NCBI RefSeq assembly: GCF_026723825.1
Contig: NZ_CP113519.1
Coordinates: forward strand, 4,774,001 to 4,838,000
DNA from: Pseudomonas sp. GOM7
Lineage (GTDB): Bacteria; Pseudomonadota; Gammaproteobacteria; Pseudomonadales; Pseudomonadaceae
DNA length: 64,000 bases
Direction: 5' to 3'
The notes beneath the pieces were generated by a model, which did not search any database, was not told where the DNA came from, and was given only the letters and a program-made list of their open reading frames with translations. Made by a program: the position numbers and the translations under genes. This document shows positions 58,318 through 64,000 of the stretch, piece by piece. Positions within the stretch are counted from its first letter, which is position 1. Every line of letters begins with the position of its first letter.

Positions 58318-59184
58318 CTACAGCACGGCCAGATCGCGAATGCTCTCGTGCAGGTTCTCGAAATCGTATTCCGACAGCCCGACGTACTCGAGGATGGGCT
58401 GTTCGATGCAATGCCACTCCAGATCCACGCCCTGCCCGCCCAGCACCCGATGGGTGGCACAGATGTGCTCGGCCATCTTGAGGATGGCCAGCAAGGTCTT
58501 GAGCTGGGCATCGCGCCCGGAGTCATCGCTGAAGATGGCCAGGGCATTGTGGTGATTGGCGATCACCTGGCAGAGGTGCTCCGGCAAGCGCCAGGAGCGC
58601 GCCGTGAAGTAACCGACCACGGCGTGGTTGGTGCTCAGGCGCTCGTTTTCCGTATCGACGATGCGGTGCTCGTCGGTGGCATTGGCGTAGGCCTCCTCGA
58701 GCACCTGCATGTAGTCGGGAAAGCGTTTGATCATCAGCGGGATGCCACAGTTGTGGAACAGCCCCAGGCTGTAAGCCTCGTCCGGGGAGTGGTAACCGAG
58801 GCGCTTGGCCAGGGTCAAGCAGGTCATGGCCACGTCCTGCGCGCTGTCCCAGAAACGGTTGAGCACCAGAATGGCCTCGTCGGTCAGCTCGCCCTTGATC
58901 GACTGCGCGTTGATCAGGTTGATCACCGTGTTGCAGCCCAACAGGTTGACCGCCTGCTGAATGGAGGCGATGCGGTTGGCCAGGCCGAAATGTGGCGAAT
59001 TGACGATCTTCAGCAGCGCACCGGAAAGCCCGGGATCCTGGCTGATGAGCTTGGCGATGGCGCGCAGATCGGGGTCGGGCATGACCTGCTCCATCTGCAG
59101 ATCGACCATGATCTGGGGCTGCGGCGGCACGCTGATGCCATGCAGCACTTGCTGGATCTGCTCGGCAGTGAGTTCGTAGGTCAT
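58318..59184 (-). CDS. HDOD domain-containing protein
   Basis: A 288-aa protein consisting of one HDOD domain, a signalling relative of HD phosphohydrolases that usually lacks the metal site. Typical segments: LSGALLKIVNSPHFGLANRI, SIQQAVNLLGCNTVINLINA, YSLGLFHNCGIPLMIKRFPD and NHAVVGYFTARSWRLPEHLC. The family acts in regulation (motility, stress, cyclic-di-GMP-linked circuits), but the partner is unknown. The start is uncertain: ATG 59184 or 59199, neither with a clear RBS. It is divergent from rlmI. Confidence 0.85.
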   Translation of the reverse strand: MTYELTAEQIQQVLHGISVPPQPQIMVDLQMEQVMPDPDLRAIAKLISQDPGLSGALLKIVNSPHFGLANRIASIQQAVNLLGCNTVINLINAQSIKGELTDEAILVLNRFWDSAQDVAMTCLTLAKRLGYHSPDEAYSLGLFHNCGIPLMIKRFPDYMQVLEEAYANATDEHRIVDTENERLSTNHAVVGYFTARSWRLPEHLCQVIANHHNALAIFSDDSGRDAQLKTLLAILKMAEHICATHRVLGGQGVDLEWHCIEQPILEYVGLSEYDFENLHESIRDLAVL

Positions 59185-59467
59185 CGGAGGGGCTGTCATG
59201 CGTGAATGAGAAATACCGCACAGTCTAGCCAAAGCCGGGGCATCACGGCAGCCGACTTTTCCAGACGGTGGGGTCAGGTTTACGAGTGTCGCGCCAATAC
59301 GGCGTTGTTTTCCAGATATCGTCAGGAGTCGTTCAGCTTCTGATACGGACGGCCAGGTTACCTGTCGAACCTGCCAATCCACAGCAGACGCAAGGCCCCG
59401 TTTTCCCTCACAGCCCAGCGGCATGACCCGCTATAATCCCGCCCTTTTTCTCCTGGAGCCCAACGCC

Positions 59468-60667
59468 ATGTCCAGCCTGCCCAGCCTGCGCCTGAAAGCC
59501 AATGCCGATCGACGCCTGCGCGCCGGCCATCTGTGGGTCTACAGCAACGAGATCGATGTGGCCGCGACACCGCTCACTGCCTTCGAGGCCGGTGACCAGG
59601 CCATACTCGAAGCCGCCGGTGGCAAACCGCTGGGCATCGTCGCCATGAGCCCGAACAACCTGATCTGCGCCCGCCTGCTGTCGCGCGATCTCAAGCACGA
59701 GCTGGACAAGTCGCTGCTGGTGCACCGCCTCAACGTCTGCCTGAGCCTGCGCGAGCGCCTGTTCGACACGCCCTGCTACCGCCTGGTCTACGGCGACTCC
59801 GACCTGCTGCCGGGCCTGGTGGTCGACCGTTTCTTCGACATTCTCGTGGTGCAACTGGCCTCGGCCACCATGGAGCGGCACAAGGACGAGGTACTCGCCG
59901 CGCTCATCCAGGTGCTCAAGCCCAGCGGCATCCTGCTCAAGAACGACTCCAGCGCACGTGACGCCGAAGGCCTGCAGCGCTATGTGGAAACCGCCTACGG
60001 CCAGGTGCCGGAGTGGGTGGCCCTGGAAGAGAACGGCGTGAAGTTCGAGGCGCCGGTGATCGAAGGGCAGAAGACCGGCTGGTTCTACGACCACCGCATG
60101 AACCGCGCGCGCCTGGCGCCCTACGTACAGGGCAAGCGCGTGCTCGACCTATTCAGTTACATCGGCGGTTGGGGCGTGCAGGCGGCTGTCTTCGGCGCCA
60201 GCGAGGTGTTCTGCGTCGACGCCTCGGGCTTCGCCCTCGATGGCGTGGAACGCAACGCCGCGCTCAATGGCCTGGCCGAGAAGGTCACCTGCGTCGAGGG
60301 TGACGTCTTCGCCGCCCTGCGTGAGCTCAAGGCCGCCGAGGAACGCTTCGACGTGGTGATCGCCGACCCACCCGCCTTCATCAAGCGCAAGAAGGACATC
60401 AAGAACGGTGAGGCTGCCTACCGCCGCCTCAACGAGATGGCCATGCGCATGCTCAACAAGGATGGCATCCTGGTCAGCGCCAGTTGCTCCATGCACCTGG
60501 CCGAAGACAGCCTGCACCAGATCCTGCTGCAGAGCGCACGCCACCTCGACCGCAACATCCAGTTGCTGGAGCGTGGTGCTCAGGGCCCGGATCATCCCGA
60601 GCACATGGCCATTGCGGAGACCCGCTACATCAAGAGCCTGACCGTTCGCCTGCTGCCCAATAGCTGA
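59468..60667 (+). CDS. rlmI: 23S rRNA (cytosine(1962)-C5)-methyltransferase RlmI-type
   Basis: A 399-aa class I SAM methyltransferase. The N-terminal PUA domain (LRLKANADRRLRAGHLWVYS) is followed by an EEHEE-like region and the catalytic domain. GWFYDHRMNRARLAPYVQGK, VLDLFSYIGGWGVQAAVFGA, VIADPPAFIKRKKDI and SASCSMHLAEDSLHQIL show the DPPAF and catalytic CS motifs. The ATG at 59468 has TCCTGGAGCCCAACGCC before it; the in-frame ATG at 59423 is less likely. Confidence 0.93.
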   Translation: MSSLPSLRLKANADRRLRAGHLWVYSNEIDVAATPLTAFEAGDQAILEAAGGKPLGIVAMSPNNLICARLLSRDLKHELDKSLLVHRLNVCLSLRERLFDTPCYRLVYGDSDLLPGLVVDRFFDILVVQLASATMERHKDEVLAALIQVLKPSGILLKNDSSARDAEGLQRYVETAYGQVPEWVALEENGVKFEAPVIEGQKTGWFYDHRMNRARLAPYVQGKRVLDLFSYIGGWGVQAAVFGASEVFCVDASGFALDGVERNAALNGLAEKVTCVEGDVFAALRELKAAEERFDVVIADPPAFIKRKKDIKNGEAAYRRLNEMAMRMLNKDGILVSASCSMHLAEDSLHQILLQSARHLDRNIQLLERGAQGPDHPEHMAIAETRYIKSLTVRLLPNS

Positions 60668-60673
60668 ACATCA

Positions 60674-60702
60674 GCCCCTGCCGAAACGGTTTCGGCGGGG
60701 GC
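60674..60702 (+). terminator. Hairpin after rlmI
   Basis: GCCCCTGCCGAAAC pairs with GTTTCGGCGGGGGC with one G-T pair, beginning 7 bp after the rlmI stop. No T run follows, so terminator function is only likely. Confidence 0.5.
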
Positions 60703-60831
60703 ATGCCATTTGGCACGCCCCCACTGCTCCCTTGCCCTCTGACTCGCCCGTGACGGCGCAATGCCGTTCATACTCTTAGTTGGACGCCGGAACATCCTCG
60801 CCCGTTAGCATAGGGCAGAAAAAACGCCAAG

Positions 60832-60879
60832 ATATCGTCGAAATAAAAACATAACGTCAAAAATAAATCTCGACGATAT
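60832..60879. promoter_or_regulatory. 10-bp inverted repeat with A/T-rich spacer upstream of the histidine kinase gene
   Basis: ATATCGTCGA (60832-60841) and TCGACGATAT (60870-60879) are perfect inverted arms around 28 bp that are almost all A and T. It lies in the 527-bp gap between rlmI and the kinase gene. It could be an operator for a dimer pair or a large hairpin. Apart from this and the rlmI hairpin I see nothing assignable in the gap. Confidence 0.5.
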
Positions 60880-61194
60880 GCTAGCTCCGCAGGTGCGCAT
60901 GACTTCGTCGCCTAAGGCGATAAGCGGCATTCCAGCGCCAGACACAAAGAGACAATGCCCGCCGCCGAGTCTGGTATGTGTTGCGCAATGAATGGGTTAT
61001 TGCATGATTCTCCAGGCCTGGCGAGGGAATAGCGACGCCATACCCTCGTGCCGGACATCAAGACCACAACGGGCTCATGTCGGCTAGCCACGCGAGCGGA
61101 CTCGCATGTCGAATGCGCAACACGAGGAGAACACTGCAGTCACCGTGTATCGAGTAGCACGATCAACTGCACAGAAAGAAAGAGAAGCGCAAAG

Positions 61195-61950
61195 GTGACC
61201 ACTGCAACGAGGCTCTCAGAGCTACACGACGACGCTCAGCTACCGCATGAAAGCGCCACTTGCCCCAGATGTCGCGCACACCTGATCCACATGTGCAGGC
61301 AGGCACGCCTCAGGGAACGCAAACGTATCGCCCGCGAACTGCACGATGAGCTGGGCCAGCAACTGACCGCTCTCTTGCAGGGCCTCGGCGTATTGCGCAT
61401 GCGCATGGGTCACGAGTCTCCCGACCTTCTGGAACAGGTGAGCCGTCTGGCTGCACTGGCCCATGGCGCCATCGACGCCATACGCAACATCGACTGCAGC
61501 GACACGCAGCGATTCGCCAGTGATCCGAACCAGGCCCTGGCGAACCTGATCGAGGATTTTCGCCAGCTCTGCGCCATCGACCTGCACTACCAGCCTCCAC
61601 AGCAGGGCATCGACCTGGATCCCGAACGTGCCTGCCACCTGTACCGCATCGTGCAAGAGTCACTGACCAATATCCTGCGCCACGCCAATGCCCGCAGTGC
61701 CAAGGTCAGCATCGAGCGGCGCGAACAGGAGTACGTGCTGGAGATCAGCGATGACGGCCAGGGCTTCGCCCTCAACGACATCACGCCGGCCTCCAACGGG
61801 CTCTGCGGCATGCGCGAACGCGGCCAGCACCTGGGCGGCCCTGTCATCATATTCAGTCATCCGGGGCAAGGAACGCTCGTGCAGAGCATTTTCCCCCGCC
61901 AGATCACGCCACCAAGGAAACCCCATGATCAACCTGATGATCGTCGATGA
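61195..61950 (+). CDS. Soluble NarX/DegS-type sensor histidine kinase
   Basis: A 251-aa kinase with no membrane helix and almost no sensor domain. The HisKA_3 H-box RIARELHDELGQQLTALL holds His50. The ATPase domain contains RIVQESLTNILRHANARSAK (N-box), EISDDGQGFAL and GLCGMRERGQHLGG. Ahead of the H-box are three cysteines (Cys23, Cys26, Cys34, CPRCRAHLIHMC), which could bind a metal or cluster as in some NreB-type oxygen sensors. The GTG at 61195 is proposed; the frame stays open to 61048, but that part looks non-coding. It overlaps the regulator gene by 26 bp. Confidence 0.85.
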   Translation: MTTATRLSELHDDAQLPHESATCPRCRAHLIHMCRQARLRERKRIARELHDELGQQLTALLQGLGVLRMRMGHESPDLLEQVSRLAALAHGAIDAIRNIDCSDTQRFASDPNQALANLIEDFRQLCAIDLHYQPPQQGIDLDPERACHLYRIVQESLTNILRHANARSAKVSIERREQEYVLEISDDGQGFALNDITPASNGLCGMRERGQHLGGPVIIFSHPGQGTLVQSIFPRQITPPRKPHDQPDDRR

Positions 61951-62563
61951 CCACACGATCATGCGCGAGGGCCTCAAACGAATTTTCGAGTTGGATCAGG
62001 AGATTCACATCGCCGGAGAGGCCGCCTGCGGTCAGCAGGCTCTGGAACACCTGCGCACCCTGGACGTGGATATGCTGCTGCTGGACATCAGCATGCCGGG
62101 CCTCAGCGGCGAGGCACTGATTTCACGACTCACCCATCAGTATCCCAGGCTGGCTATCCTGGTGCTGAGCATGCACAGCGACGTGCAGATCGCCATACAT
62201 GCCTTGCGCGCCGGCGCGGCTGGCTATGTGACCAAGACCCAACCCCCCGAGACCCTGATCGAGGCGGTGAGGAAAGTCGCAGCCGGCGGCCGCTTCATCG
62301 ACCCCGACCTGCTCGAGCGGATTGCCTTGAACAACCTCAAGCCACACGCCAGCCGCGGGCTCGACAGCCTGACCAATCGAGAGTTCCAGATCATGCGACT
62401 ACTGGCAGATGGCATGAGCGTGAATCAGATCGCCGAGCAACTCATGATCAGTAACAAGACCGTCAGCACCCATAAGATAAATCTGATGGAAAAGATGGGA
62501 TTTACCAGCAATGCAGACCTGGTCAAGTTCGCTTCCCTACTCACGAAGTCCGATATCAGCTAA
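61925..62563 (+). CDS. LuxR/NarL-family response regulator
   Basis: A 212-aa regulator. The receiver domain has the acidic pocket MIVDDHTIMREG, phosphorylation site Asp54 (LLLDISMPGLSGE), a switch Ser (VLSMHSD) and Lys in YVTKTQPPETL. The C-terminal LuxR HTH is LTNREFQIMRLLADGMSVNQ, followed by LMISNKTVSTHKINLMEKMG. It pairs with the kinase encoded just upstream and may control the chemosensory genes that follow. Confidence 0.92.
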   Translation: MINLMIVDDHTIMREGLKRIFELDQEIHIAGEAACGQQALEHLRTLDVDMLLLDISMPGLSGEALISRLTHQYPRLAILVLSMHSDVQIAIHALRAGAAGYVTKTQPPETLIEAVRKVAAGGRFIDPDLLERIALNNLKPHASRGLDSLTNREFQIMRLLADGMSVNQIAEQLMISNKTVSTHKINLMEKMGFTSNADLVKFASLLTKSDIS

Positions 62564-62749
62564 GGATATTCCTACTCGGCGAGAGGGATTGTCCGAGTGA
62601 AAATCCAGAAATAACCCGATGCCTGACAGTCGTGGCGCTCCTGCATCCTGAATTGGCCGATGGAACGAAACGAAAAGGCAGGGGCTGCACCGCTCGACGC
62701 CTGGAAAGTCCTTCGCGCCACTCCCCCATTGACTGTCGCGGAGCCACTC

Positions 62750-63907
62750 GTGCGCGCTCATCTTCACCCTCGGCTTATCCCGACACTGATCCTACTTTGC
62801 GGTATCCTGGCCATCCTGGCCGTGCAATTTGACTGGCTGGCCCCGCTCCATGCTCTTCTACCCCTGCTCCTGGTCGGTACTCTGCTGCTGTTGCAGATTC
62901 CCGCGAGCGCGCCCGCCAGAACCACAGGCGCAGAGCCGGACAGCCACGAGCCAAACGTCAGCAGCAATCTGGAAAGCGATCTGACGCGGCTCTGCGAACA
63001 GACCCTACCGCTCTGGTCACAGCAGATCGAAAGCGCGCGCAGCCACACCGAAGAGGCCATTTCCGCGCTCAGCGAGCGCTTCTCCAACCTCGCCGGGCGC
63101 ATCCAGCAGAGCCTCGGCAACAATTCCGAGCGCGAAGCGGGTAACCGTCTGGTGGGCCTGCTCTCCACCAGCCAGCACGAACTCGACCTGATCATCATGG
63201 CCCTGCGCGAAGCCCTGGCCAGCAAGGAAACCATGCTGCAGGAGGTGATGCAGCTCTCGAACTTCACCGAGCAGTTGCAGGCCATGGCCAACGAGGTGGC
63301 CGAGATCGCCAAGCAGACCAATCTGCTGGCGCTCAACGCGGCCATCGAAGCGGCCCGTGCCGGCGAGAGCGGCCGCGGTTTCGCCGTGGTCGCCGACGAG
63401 GTGCGCAAGCTGTCGACGCTGTCGGGGCAGACCGGGCAGCGCATCAGCGAAACCGTCGGCGTGGTCAACGGCGCCATCGGCAAGACCCTGACCATCTCCC
63501 AGGAATACGCCAAGACCGACGCCCTGACCCTGAAGAACGCCAGCGAAGTGATCAATGGCGTGATCAGCCGCTTCCATCACAGCGCCGGCGCCATCGTCAG
63601 TCATAACGAGGCGATGCGCAGCCAGAACGTGATCGTCGCCAACGACATCGCCGAAGTGCTGGTGGCCTTGCAGTTCCAGGATCGCACCAGCCAGATGCTC
63701 GGCCATATCCGAGGCGACCTGGACAAACTGCAGCGTCACCTCACCGATAGCCAGGAGCGGCGTGCTCAGGGCCTGCCCCCGGCGACCCTGGATGTACAGC
63801 ACTGGCTCGATGAACTGGCGCAGACCTACACCATGCCCGAGCAACACGCCATCCATCAGGGCAACGCTCCTGGCAAACGCAACGATTCCGATATCACCTT
63901 CTTCTGA
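62750..63907 (+). CDS. Short methyl-accepting chemotaxis-type protein
   Basis: A 385-aa chemoreceptor-like protein (415 aa if the ATG at 62660 is used). Two adjacent hydrophobic helices near the N-terminus (LIPTLILLCGILAILAV and LHALLPLLLVGTLLLLQI) are joined by a very short loop, so there is no periplasmic ligand domain. The signalling hairpin is AEIAKQTNLLALNAAIEAAR followed by GFAVVADEVRKLS. The GTG at 62750 with GGAG six bases upstream is preferred because the extra 30 residues lack an RBS. A CheY-like gene follows by 8 bp. Confidence 0.85.
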   Translation: MRAHLHPRLIPTLILLCGILAILAVQFDWLAPLHALLPLLLVGTLLLLQIPASAPARTTGAEPDSHEPNVSSNLESDLTRLCEQTLPLWSQQIESARSHTEEAISALSERFSNLAGRIQQSLGNNSEREAGNRLVGLLSTSQHELDLIIMALREALASKETMLQEVMQLSNFTEQLQAMANEVAEIAKQTNLLALNAAIEAARAGESGRGFAVVADEVRKLSTLSGQTGQRISETVGVVNGAIGKTLTISQEYAKTDALTLKNASEVINGVISRFHHSAGAIVSHNEAMRSQNVIVANDIAEVLVALQFQDRTSQMLGHIRGDLDKLQRHLTDSQERRAQGLPPATLDVQHWLDELAQTYTMPEQHAIHQGNAPGKRNDSDITFF

Positions 63908-63915
63908 GGTTTCTC

Positions 63916-64000
63916 ATGGGCAAGACCGTACTTATCGTCGACGACTCAGCATCCATCCGCCAGGTCGTCAGCATGACGCTCAAGGGTGCCGGCTACGACG
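63916..64000 (+). CDS. CheY-like response regulator (partial, cut by window end)
   Basis: The first 28 codons are visible: MGKTVLIVDDSASIRQVVSM and onward, with the acidic DD pair of a receiver domain. It follows the chemoreceptor gene closely, so a chemosensory operon probably continues beyond the window. Confidence 0.88.
   Translation, partial: MGKTVLIVDDSASIRQVVSMTLKGAGYD

Noticed and set aside
61048..61194. Upstream part of the histidine kinase frame
   Set aside because: Unusual composition for a protein, no RBS at its start, and no known sensor domain; kept as a possible but unlikely extension.
1..64000. CRISPR arrays, tRNA or rRNA genes, complete insertion sequences
   Set aside because: No regularly spaced direct repeats, no cloverleaf-like or rRNA sequence and no transposase gene were seen; only MITE-like and REP repeats are present.

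Overview
The window is 64 kb of chromosome from a high-GC Pseudomonas. Gene content and order match the P. aeruginosa / P. mendocina type core: typA-thiI-glnA-ntrBC, pilTU-yggS-proC-yggT-yggU, metXW-rdgB-hemW, trmB-thiGS-mtgA-rpoH-ftsXEY-M16-rsmD, and tetR-calB-GMC oxidoreductase-coaD-fdx-ggt. REP-type palindromes and MITE-like repeats between genes look like those of the P. mendocina/pseudoalcaligenes group. Species assignment is inference. No rRNA, tRNA or CRISPR array was seen.

Region by region. 1-9.3 kb is nitrogen control: glnA and ntrBC each carry a sigma54 (-24/-12) promoter and NtrC-type palindromes, and two tandem DUF4124 genes and about 1 kb of repeat-rich non-coding DNA lie between them. 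9.3-12.7 kb holds a DUF2076 gene, a TM2 gene and a radical-SAM/DUF4130 pair behind a near-consensus LexA box. 12.7-17.5 kb holds pilU and pilT, then yggS-proC-yggT-yggU. 17.7-26.9 kb is an accessory block between yggU and metX. It contains a dynamin-like GTPase and an orphan type VI secretion module: vgrG, a DUF4123 adaptor, a 1066-aa cargo protein of unknown activity, and a low-GC secreted Sel1-repeat protein that is the likely immunity factor.

27-36.3 kb is methionine synthesis (metX/metW), nucleotide sanitation (rdgB), heme chaperone hemW, small membrane and enzyme genes, trmB and thiG/thiS. 36.5-45.5 kb is mtgA, rpoH, ftsX-ftsE-ftsY, two M16 proteases and rsmD. 45.6-54 kb is a hydrolase, a TetR regulator divergent from an aldehyde dehydrogenase / Tat lipoprotein / GMC oxidoreductase cluster, then coaD, ferredoxin and ggt. 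54-60.7 kb is a Na/Pi cotransporter with MITE-like repeats at its 5' end, a small secreted protein, an acyltransferase, mutM, an HDOD protein and rlmI. 61-64 kb starts a signalling locus: a soluble histidine kinase, a LuxR-type response regulator, a short methyl-accepting chemotaxis protein and a CheY-like receiver cut by the window edge.

The least explained parts are the SOS-box-controlled radical-SAM/DUF4130 pair, the T6SS cargo/immunity pair, the MITE-like elements, and REP elements that supply the stop codons of three genes.
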